A DNA stretch of 64,000 nt from Beta vulgaris subsp. vulgaris (taxonomy: Eukaryota; Streptophyta; Magnoliopsida; Caryophyllales; Amaranthaceae). Position numbers and translations under genes: made by a program. The DNA is taken from the NCBI RefSeq assembly GCF_026745355.1, contig NC_079203.1, forward strand, positions 38,474,492 through 38,538,491, in the 5' to 3' direction. Each line of letters starts with the position of its first letter. Position 1 is the stretch's first letter. Below are positions 43,528 through 53,700 of this stretch, in pieces. Under the pieces are notes generated by a model. It was not told the origin of the DNA. It did no database searches and saw only the letters and a program-made list of their open reading frames with translations.

Positions 43528-45164
43528 GGCTATGTTTAGTTCACCTGAAATTTTCTGATCTGAACTTATCTGATCTGATCTGATCTGAACTGAACTTATT
43601 TTTTCTGATCTGATCTGAACTTATTTTTTCTGATCTAATCTGATCTGAACTTATTTTTTCTAATCTGATCTGATTTACAAGATCTTATTTTTTATAAAAT
43701 ATATTATTACTATTATATTATTACTTTGTAAATCATTATTATGCAATACATTATAAGATCTTCTTTATAATATTACTATTATTATCATTTTATTTCTATT
43801 ACAACTTTTACACAACTTTTATTATTAATAATAATAATTACTATTATCATTATTACAAGAACAAGCTTATTACTAAAAATAATTATATAACTCAAGTCAT
43901 TAATTTATAAGAGCACTTATACAATGTTTCACACTTTCCCTTTAAAAAAATGTTTCACACTTGAGAAGTCGGCAAACTCAACTCTTTTTTTCCATATAAA
44001 ATAAAATAAGATATACAAACAACTATGACTTGAGCAAAAAAGAAATAAATATCGTGCAACTTCAAATAGCTAGAGAGATTTGGAATTCGGTAGGAAGAGG
44101 TATACCGAATCTAAATTTATAATTTGTATCTCACACTTAGCTTATTTTGAAATGTAATCCGAACTTAGTAGTTTCGTTGTCATGAATTTGAGATATCATA
44201 TTTTATATATTTCTTATTTTTGCGTTAATCTTATGTTCTTAACAAGTTGGTTTTAATTTTCTATTATTTAATAACAACAAAATAACTTAATATAATGATA
44301 ACAATGACATTTATAATGGTAACAACAAGATTAATTATAATTACCAATATTAATAAGTACAACAACAACAATAATAATTCTTTTGAACAAATGTACTAGT
44401 AAATAATAATACTCCCTTTGTATTTTTTATCTTTCTCAGGGTATGTTTAACGCTAGTCTGGAGCAAAGTCTTACAAGAAATTTTTGATAGTCTTGGCAAA
44501 GACTCAGGGATATTCATCAAATATAATGGGGATAGTCTTGAGATGGGTTTGGATAATCAAGACTCCACCCAAGACTATTGATATGGGACCCATACTTTCT
44601 AGGCCACCAAAAATCTGCCATGTGTCTTTTATTTTTTTCTTTGTAAAAAATTGTCATATGTTAAATTTTTGGTAGATAGTATGGATGGAGTCTGAGGGAT
44701 AATGTATAAAACTGGAGTGAGTCTGAAAAGTAAAAAGTAGGTAAAAATTAGTGGAAAGCTGATGTGGCACAGTCTGCAATTTGAATTTAAATCTGAGGGA
44801 TAAACACACCCTCACTTAGAATCTTGACACTATTCACAATTAGATAGAATCTTTTAGATTTTTCTCAATATATAAGAAAAAATATAGTCATGTGGGGTCT
44901 TGTTTGATTCGTCTCAATGAGTACTTTATTAATATTCAATTATTATAATTTTTACAAATATGTAATGATAGATATTTAATAATAATAATGAGTTTTTAAA
45001 CATAAGCATGATCTGAACTGATCTGATCTGGTCTGATCTGATTTGAACTTATTTTTTCTGATCTGATCTGAACTTATTTTTTCTGATCTGATCTGATCTT
45101 ATTTTTTCTGATCTGATCTGATTAGATCTGAAATAAGCATAAATAAGGTGAACTGAACATAGCC
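43528..45164. mobile_element. TIR element with tctgatctgaactt subterminal repeats, 1.6 kb
   Basis: Ends GGCTATGTTTAGTTCACCT and (complement) GGCTATGTTCAGTTCACCT are near-perfect inverted repeats. Inside each end is a minisatellite of ctgatctgaacttattttt units (43555-43680 and 45010-45130). The architecture matches 7309-8099. It contains the MITE at 44439-44811. No coding capacity. Confidence 0.75.
44439..44811. mobile_element. MITE, gactc/agtct family, copy 2, 373 bp
   Basis: Ends GGGTATGTTTAACGCTAGTC and (complement) GGGTGTGTTTATCCCTCAGA are flanked by TCA at 44436-44438 and 44812-44814. It interrupts a ctccctttgtattttttatc mariner-like fragment. Related copies are at 12409-12733 and 63065-63395. 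Confidence 0.7.
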
Positions 45165-45405
45165 TTTATCCCATCCACTCCTTATCCCTCCAATAAATTC
45201 CCCCATAGAGTTTTAGTACATACAAAGCTCTTTTATGCTAATTTTGAGAACTAAAATGAATGTAGCTCTAGTGCACTTGCTCATAACACACCTCGGCATG
45301 CCAGATTTTTTTTTTAAAAAGAAGGTTTACTTGAGAAATATTATTTAATTCGTTTCTCTTCGGATATCATAACAGTTACAGTTGCTCTGTTACTTAAAAC
45401 TACTA

Positions 45406-46618
45406 TCTCTATTATATAAGGGAAGGGGGGAGCAATGGTGTCCTCTTTTGAAATGCCTATTTCGCCCCACTTCCCTTTCTAAATTACAAAAGGAATGTCA
45501 AAATCAAAATTGACACTCAAAGAAAACTACCGAAAATTAATTTACAACACTCACTCACAAATCACTTTTTTTTTTTTTGAGGGGCACTCACAAATCACTT
45601 AAAAGAAGAAACTTTACAAATCACCCATACAGTTGAGAAAATCACATTACAAAAATCACGCAAATCACTCAATTAATCAGGAAACTTTATTAAAACTTAA
45701 AATTTACATACAAACTAAAACTAATAACCTAGAACGTCAATACATAAAAAAACATTTACAAAACTTTACTTACAAATCACTATTCTCAAGAACCATTCAC
45801 AAGTAATGATGGGTCATGATAAAAATTAGAGGTTTATTTGTAGTGAAATCAGAATTTAGAAGTTAGACAAGAAAAAAATAAATATTATTTACTTTTTTAT
45901 AGTGTTTCCTATATATAATGAAACTTTTACATATATTTGGACCTATCTTTTTCTATTATATAATAGCGATTAATTATCAAGGTAAAAGGGTTTGTATAAA
46001 ATATCATTCAAAATTAAAGTACAACATATCTCTATTATATAAGGGATTGGGGGAGCTATGGTGTCCCCAAATAAAGAGACTATTTTACGTCCTTCCCATT
46101 ATAAATTACAAAATTACTTACAAATCAAAAGGGCTTAAAATACCAAAAAGATAATTATAACAATCACTCACAAGTCAACTAAAATCATAAAATTGCATAA
46201 TTTGCGTTATGCAAATCACTAAAATGAGGAAGCTTTACAAAAACATAAAAAAATTCACTTACAAACTATAACCTATAAAAAAATTAACTTGAAATCAAAG
46301 TGTCCACTTTCGTTACAATTTTATGAAGTACTATATTTAATTCAAAAATCAACTAAAAAATTATAATATTAGAAATCATAAATAAATTCAATAAAATATC
46401 TATTTTGTTCATATAATTTAACTTTGAAAAGTAAAAAAAAAAAAAACAAAAAGAATGGTGAGAGACTTAAGTGACAGAAACTAAACCAATCAAATTTTGC
46501 AACGTAAAACAATTATACTTCGTATGTCTTATGTTCAAATTTTGACTCTTATGCCGAAGAAAATTGAGTTTCTGTTTCGAAAAAAATTCAAGCACGCATC
46601 GCGTGCACAAAATTCTAG
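45406..46618 (+). mobile_element. Helitron(s): two 5' ends, one 3' end
   Basis: The 3' end has the diagnostic hairpin GCACGC-atc-GCGTGC (46592-46606) followed 9 nt later by CTAG and a T. Two nearly identical 5' ends, TCTCTATTATATAAGGG, lie at 45406 and 46029, each preceded by A and followed by similar gggggagc(a/t)atggtgtcc sequence. This fits a composite formed by insertion or read-through of a second copy. There is no Rep/helicase gene, so it is non-autonomous. Confidence 0.75.
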
Positions 46619-46710
46619 TAGATTATGGCTCGAAGGGAAGTACTTTTGAAAGGCCTTTTAGTTTCGGTTGTCAAAAAAAAGTTGTTCGGTTGTTCCTCAT
46701 TTAATTTATA

Positions 46711-47170
46711 CTAGTTGTATGTGCACGCGATGCGTGCGTCGATAATCTTATGCAGTTATATATAAATGGACATGCTTTTTTTATCTAAAGTTATTTTGAT
46801 AATGATGTAAATTATTGAGGTTTTTTATAGTATATCATATCTTGACACCATCTTATTATATCAATTGACTATTATATCATATCTTGGTTGCATCTTATCA
46901 TATCAAGTGAATGATATATTATATTACTCTAAGTTTTATTAACAATAGATTCAGTAAAATAGGCTCAACAAAATTAGCCAGTTTTTTCTTTTTTTCAAAA
47001 AATGGCGTATATCAACAAGAGAGAGAGTGAAGGGACCTAGGAGAGAGAGAAGGGACCCAACAAGACGGGATATGTTACTTTTGCATTTTATTACTAAGAT
47101 GTCCTGATTCAGGACAACTGTTGCCCTTAACGGTTATGCAAACATACTTCCTCCTTCTTTTGGCCACCAA
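46711..47170 (-). mobile_element. Helitron 3' end, opposite orientation
   Basis: The minus strand reads GCACGCATCGCGTGC, then 8 nt, then CTAG at 46714-46711 followed by T: the same terminal hairpin as the Helitron ending at 46618, facing it tail to tail with 92 bp between. The 5' end to the right was not identified, so the right border given is arbitrary. Confidence 0.55.
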
Positions 47171-47189
47171 ATTGTTGCACCATCCTTTT

Positions 47190-49480
47190 TTTTTTACATC
47201 GCGAAAATTTACATTAATTAAAAAGCAAAAGTACAACCTAATGCTATTACAACTAAACATAAAACATAGAACACAAAATCATTAAAATGAGCTTCACTTG
47301 CTCTTAAAAATCCTACTAACATAAAACAACTTGTTGCTGATCCAATCCAAATGATCCTTATCTTGGGCGACTTTTGGTGGGTTTGGGTTAAACGTCTTGT
47401 AAAAAAAAAGACTGAATATGATGAGAGATAATTTGTCGAGATGCTGAAACCAGACGATCTTCAGAGAGAGACTGATGCACTTCATCTTGTTGAATCATTT
47501 GTTCACAAGATGAGAAATCCAAGGTCCTTGAGCAAAAAATTCTTCTTGGGATTCTAGTGATTGAACTATGAAGGAAGCCACATCCTTTGGTGACTTCTGA
47601 TCCTACTTTGAGGGTACCCAAAGTTTTGTCGCGTAAGGATGAAACTCAAAATGCGTGGAGCTCGAAACGTACCCCATATCAAACTGGAGGGCCTCCCACA
47701 AGATGTATTTTTGATGTGTGATGACTTTTAAAGTCATCACATGAACCGCGGGTGAATTAGCTTGATGAAATTCACACATTCGTCGGATATGAAGATCCGA
47801 CCCTTCAATCCCGAATCTGGAAATCGAGCCACAATAGACATACTTCTTGTCCTAGAATGAGAGACCTCGTCTTACCCAATACTCGGACTACTAAAGCGGC
47901 TTGAACCAAACGATGCCTAAATCTAGAAGTAACTCCACTATAGATCGGATTTCCTAGATCATCCCTAGTCTTAAGAAACCAAAATATTTATGTTACCCAC
48001 CTAGTACTACTAATTAAATATCACCTTAGTACAACAATAAACATAATGATAAGGATAATTGGATCTAGATATCACTATACTAACACTGAAATAGAGAACC
48101 TAACATAAACAAGTCAAATAAAAGATCACCATAACCAAAAAAAGTTCTTGGATTTACGAGTCTTTACTACGCTGGTGCTTCTCCGATGAACCGGCAACAC
48201 CTAAGCCACAACAACAAAATTAAAATCAAAGGGGAACGGGGAAGGGAAACAAACCTAAACACTTCAACACCTAGAACCAGGGCCGTCTCGTGTAATTTAG
48301 GGGCCATGTGCAAAATTAAATTAGTAGGCCCCAACGAGTAAGAAAAAGCTGTCGTTACATAAATACATAAAGTAAAATATCATACAACTAATAAAAGTTG
48401 TTTTATTTCCAAACAAAATTCAACACATATTACATATTCAAAATCAAAAATAATTTCTAGAACAACCAGGAAGTAGATTATTAAATTTATGATTAAGAAA
48501 AGATAGAGTTATGAAAGAACCTTTCCTTTTAGCAGATTAGCATTTTGAGATGAATAATGCTACCTAATACCTAATAACTTAATATACAATCATTAGAAAG
48601 TTGGGTTGGATAGTTATCAAAAGAAGGATTGAGCGAGGATGCCCTTCTCTCTAGAACTTGTATTGTATAATTATCAAGCTTATGGGATTGAAAATTTATG
48701 TAAACCTTACTCTACAACTATAGTGGAGAAAGTTTGAAAATATTTAAAGAAAAGAAAACAACAGAAAATTCATTAATGGGTATTGGAAGTTGGAAAAGAG
48801 AAAAAAACTTCATAAGTTTATAGATCTTAAATGAGTAAAAAGGGGAATTAGATACCTTGAACTTGGAAGAGCGCACTTTCAGTTGTCCCTGTTTTATACG
48901 CGTGAAGACTGAAGCATTAATGTGCTTTTTTTTTTCTACTTTGGGCAACTAATGTATATAATTGAGCCCTTATTTTTTTGGGGCCCCTGTGCAGTTGCTC
49001 ACCTTGCACAAGACCTTAGCCGAACCTGCCTAGAACGGGGGAACGAGGAAGGAGAAACTAACCTATCCACTTAAAAAGGGAAGGGGGAAGGGGAGTACAG
49101 ACACTAGACAGGGGCGACGGGATACTAAGGGGAGGGAAAGACTAAAGAGGTAACACACTAAAACAGCACTAGGGGAACGGGAGACCATGACACACGAAGA
49201 CTAGGGACCGCGCCTGGGAATAAGAAACATGACGACAAGAGGAAGGAGATCCACCCGAGACCGACGAGAACACCAAGGGAGTGGGAAGCAAAGACGTGTG
49301 AGCAGGGGAAGGGGAGGGGCAACGCACGAACAAGGAAGGGAAAGGGTGTAGCACGAGAAGGGGAAGAAAAACGACGAAACACCTATCCTACACTACTGTC
49401 TAAAAGAAGGGAAATAGGCTCGCTGGCGATTGGTAGAGCGACCAGCCACCAGCGAACCTGCGTGGGGTGGGTCTTTAGGG
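47190..49480 (-). repeat. unassigned repeat or retro-copy, split by a hAT element
   Basis: A T-run at 47188 followed by transposon-like minus-strand sequence suggests a poly(A)-ended retro-copy. Frames such as MGTLKVGSEVTKGCGFLHSS (47388-47621) and an in-phase upstream stretch (ILWEALQFDMGYVSSSTHFE) are open for up to 70 codons but not recognised. 49020-49480 is G/A-rich and compositionally distinct. It is interrupted at 48278-49028 by a hAT element with a perfect target duplication. I cannot name the family. Confidence 0.35.
48278..49028. mobile_element. hAT non-autonomous element, 751 bp
   Basis: A perfect 8-bp duplication CCTAGAAC lies at 48270-48277 and 49029-49036. The left end CAGGGCCGTCTCGTG is the same as in the 21227-22775 hAT (CAGGGCCGTCTCATG); the right end complement starts CAGG. 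The transposase region is deleted. Confidence 0.85.
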
Positions 49481-49672
49481 TTTGTGTTTTTTTGGAGGAA
49501 GGATGAAGAGCGGCGGGATCATATATGTTATTAGAGCTATTATACAACTAATTATTTTCAGCCTTCATACAGGGGAAGTTGCTTGTCCATTTCACTTTCC
49601 AGTTTCACTTGCTTTGAAATGCATAGAGGTACCTAATATAGGGGTACATAGAAAGCCAGACACCTTTTAAGA

Positions 49673-50068
49673 AAAGTCTTGTAAGAGATCGCCTACTTTT
49701 AATTTTAAATTAAGCAACAATGCAAACCTAATATTGTGAAGAGAACGTACCACCAATCTGAATAAACTAACTAGTTTAATCTATTTTGTGATCGGTTTAG
49801 TTAATTTAATAATCAAATTTTTTAATCCATTTAGTGACTAGTTTAATCCATTTGGTAAGACTGTTGGGTTATTTTTAAAAAATTATATATTTTAGTTTGA
49901 GATTCAAAGATAAACCAAGAATGGAGAATAGAAGGAACGACTAGGTTGGTACAAGATGTCTAAGATGACTATTGGGTTAGAGTAAAAGATGAAATGGACT
50001 TTTTAGGATAATGTAGGCTTGAGTTTGCCTAATTTTATAATAAAATTAGATCGTCGATTATAATAATG
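49673..50068. mobile_element. MULE-like MITE (family copy 3), inverted
   Basis: The reverse complement matches 8190-8607 and 27318-27846: gtcttgtaagagatcgccta at the left, agtgactagtttaatccatt units in the middle, and cctaattttataataaaatta at the right. More diverged than the other two; borders approximate. Confidence 0.6.
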
Positions 50069-50654
50069 TGTGTAAAAACAACTATGGGATTCCACATGGG
50101 TGTGGGAAGGCGGCTAGCAACAAAGAATTATTTCATATTTGGATAAGAGGGAGAAAAAACTGGTAGGGTAGAAAAAATGGTAGGAGAGATAAATTTTTAG
50201 GCTAAACCTACCATTAAAAACAATAAAACCGAAATAATGACAACCGAAAGTGAAGCTTACAGAAGTGTCAAAAATGAATTGAAGGACGGAGGAAATGTGA
50301 GAGAAAATACGCGCTTGCTTTATAATGTGAGTGCTCTTATAAAGGATAGCTCCTATACTTTTATATTTAAAAAAGAAATATGTAGTACTAATTAAATAAT
50401 TCATTTTTAACAAAAAAAGTTGCTTTATAAGTTCTTTTTCCTCATACTATTTTCATTCAATAATTATAAAAAATTAACTTTAGATTGTTTTTCACATTTA
50501 CAAAATTATGAAAAATAATTTTTTATTTCAGGCACTAAACTAACCAAGAAATGAAAGGCTTGTACTTGGTAGTAGATTTTTATTTTCGTTGATCCTAAAA
50601 CCCTGAACCCTTCAAACATCTTTACTCTCTCTCTCTCCTACTCCAGTCCTGTGT
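50069..50654. other. upstream region of the topoisomerase gene
   Basis: AT-rich; no gene. A ctctctctctctcc pyrimidine patch near 50625-50640, common near plant transcription starts, lies about 140 nt before the ATG. Confidence 0.4.
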
Positions 50655-50743
50655 ATGCGGTAGCCTCTTTCTACCCATCAACCACCATTTTTTCTCCAAA
50701 AATCAACATTTCTACAATGCTGAATCTTTCACCCTCTAAATAA
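50655..50743 (+). promoter_or_regulatory. two upstream ORFs in the topoisomerase leader
   Basis: In the presumed 5'UTR, ATG-CGG-TAG at 50655-50663 is a minimal two-codon uORF and 50717-50743 encodes MLNLSPSK then stop. Both end before the main ATG at 50779. They would be expected to lower or condition translation if the transcript starts upstream of 50655, which is inferred from the pyrimidine patch, not shown. Confidence 0.4.
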
Positions 50744-50778
50744 AGTTACCATCTTTCTACTTACTTTAATCGATTGTA

Positions 50779-53700
50779 ATGGTGTTAAACCGCTTTCATT
50801 TGAGTTTAATGGCCACTTCTACTAATCCTGCTGCCTCCATTTTTGGGTCTTCTAACCCCTCTTTCCTCGCTAAGGTAAATCTTCTCTTTTTTTTTTTACT
50901 GGGGTTATCTTAATTGATTATCTAGATTAATGTTATTATGTTCAATTGATTTATTAATCAAATTGCAGTGATTCTAGATTTTGGGGTATGAATGTAGTGC
51001 TTTAGATTGTTTTTGATTGGAGTATTAAGTCTTATACTCTTATTTTATGTGTTAGTGTAATGCAAGGTTTTTGGATTTCGCGGTTGAGATTGATAAAGTG
51101 TGTTAATTTTGTTAAATATTTGTTGATGAAGTTTAATGGGAATTGAATTTTATGATTGGAGACAGTTAAAGGGTTTTGCTTTCGTTTGGATGATATGTGT
51201 CTTTTTTTGTTGGGTGGAGAGTCATTCTTAATTGGGGAATTACTTAGTTGGATGATATGTTTTGTTTTACTTTTTACTTTCATGGAAGAGGAAATTACTC
51301 GTGTCATATGGATAAGATGTTTGAAGTGTAGAATATACTATTAGGGAGCAGATTGTATCAGTAAAACATATTAATATCGTGGTTTGTTCTTGTATTGATT
51401 TACTATTTAGAGAGTGTTTGGTTGGGTGGAAAACATTTTCCCGATTAAATGGTGTTCCGATTTTCTTATTTTTGGTTTGTAGATGGTGGAAAATAGAACT
51501 GGCAAGAGTGGAATACATTTCCTTTAGTTTGAAGGAAGGAATGTCACATTTTCATCCATATTATTCATCTTCCTCCTATCCATACTCTCCTTTTCATTTC
51601 CATACTTCCCTTTCTCTATGACTTTTGATGCAAGGAACCAAACTATGGAAAAGTTATCGACAATTGTGTTCTCCTTGGAAAATGTTTTCCGTCCAACCAA
51701 ACGGAGCCTTAGTAATTGACGGAAAGCATGATGCCATTTCCATCATCCAGAATTAGCTTCATGCTTCTCTTACTGTCGTTTGTTTCTTATACTACTATTG
51801 GATGAGTTTATGGGAAGTGCGAAGTGGACCTTTAAGATGACTGGGTACTTGTGTGGAGTCAATAGGCTTCTTTGTCTCTTTGCTCCTCTTATGTTGATGC
51901 AAGTTTTCCCACCTTAATGTGAAACATCAGAATGAATATTTATCATTCATACAATTATATGTATAAATTATGCTATTTTTTCTGAAAAGCAGTGGGGTTG
52001 TGGTGTGCATTAAAGAATCTGGAGTTACATAGGATTTGGCCCTTTCTATCTCTTGCTTATTACTCATGTCAGAAAAATGCTGTTACTTCTTGTCAAGTCC
52101 CAATCTATCATATAAGCATTTAATATTATCTTACTTAAATAACCTTAGTTTGTGATAGTTATGTCCCTCGCAAGTTCTTTTCCTCATTCATCCACATGGG
52201 TTATGGTGAGGACTTGAGGAGTATATGCATGTCCCTCTATAATGTGACAACTCTTTTCAGGCATGCATACAGTGCTGCAACTTATAATACTTCTTTATTA
52301 CATCATTCATAATTTGTCGACTCCTTCATAATTATGTTGGTTGATCTTGTGGTTTCCATGGACTTTTCTTGCAGACACGATATAGCACGTTACGGAGTTG
52401 TGCAGCTGCCTATTTTCCATGCAAGTCCATGAGTGGTTGTCATAGATATACTAAACGATCACTGATACAGTTTAGAAAGGTTAGAGGAGCCTATAAGATG
52501 ATGGCTCAGCAGTCAAAGTCTATTAGGTGTGGCTTGGGGTCTAACAATTTCGGAGAACTTGTTGATGAGTCAAGGAAAGGAAGCAGCATTTGCTTTCTGC
52601 CAATAATTGGGTTTGCAAGTCATCCCATGACCTCTACTCCAAGTCTTAGGATCTCATGTAAGAGTGTCAGACCTACTTATATGGTTTTTGCTAAACGGAT
52701 GCTTTCCACAAAAGCAATGCCAGAATTAGGTCTTAGTAGTACAAGCAATTGTGAATCTATGTTCATAAAAGATGGAAAAGGTGGTAGGAGTTTACCAAAA
52801 TCTACGGTTGTCAATATTCATCGAAAGCGAGTAAAGGCATTTGCCACTCAAGGGAATGAAGGTAACAATATTTTTCCTAGTCAGATGGTCAGAAGGAGTA
52901 TTCCTGATCGTCGAGTATCTGCCAGTAAAAATGTCAATAATGTAAATTCTATCGAAGTGCTGGCAATAGATGGGCAAAAAGAAGCGACCTCCGCACAGTC
53001 TCTCTCCGCTCCAAGTTCTGTTGATAAAGAAGCACCAAAGACTGAAACAAAACAGAAGCAGAGATCAAGAAGCAAGAAAAAGAAGGACGAGCCCTCTGAT
53101 ACACTGTCTTCTCTTGATATTGTTCCCTCAAAAGTTTCTAGAAGAGTTAAAAAACCAAATGGCTTGTCCCCACAGGCTGCTGAGGTAAGCATTCTTTGTT
53201 TTCTTCACTGAGACATATAGTTGTTGCCCAGGCCAATCTTTTTGACTGACACTGTAGTTTATCAGAATAGCTCAACTGTGGATATCACTAAGGAAGAAGC
53301 TGACCTATCTGTCTCACCTCCAGCTGTGCCTAAGAAAAAATCTTTAAAGTCTAGAAAGAAGGGGAAACCTCCGGCAGAAGGTGACTCAGAGGAGAAAATC
53401 AACAGTGTCCTACACGAACCTGAGACGGTGGTGAAGGAGGCATCTTCTACTAAAAAAGTTCCTCAGAAAGCAAAACCCACAACTGTTAATGGGATCAAGT
53501 CCATCAAATTAAAGCCATTGTATCCTCCTACAGGGAAATCTGTTTTGGTGGTGGAGTCTGTTACTAAGGCAAAGGTTATTCAGCATTATCTTGGTGACAT
53601 GTATGAAGTTCTACCTAGTTATGGTCATGTTAGGGACTTGGCTGCTAGGTCAGGTTCTGTACGTCCTGATGATGACTTTAGTATGGTATGGGAAGTTCCC

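Noticed and set aside
47388..47621. 77-codon minus-strand frame MGTLKVGSEVTKGCGFLHSS
   Set aside because: Open but unrecognised and inside a repeat-like region; described as part of the unassigned repeat rather than called a gene.
49158..49382. 74-codon minus-strand frame rich in Pro/Phe/Ser
   Set aside because: Strongly biased G/A-rich strand; composition explains it.
51032..51621. Several 60-90 codon frames in topoisomerase intron 1
   Set aside because: They lie in a GT-AG intron, partly in a MITE, with no recognisable similarity.
52792..53192. Antisense and shifted frames over the topoisomerase second exon
   Set aside because: Shadows of a well-supported coding exon.
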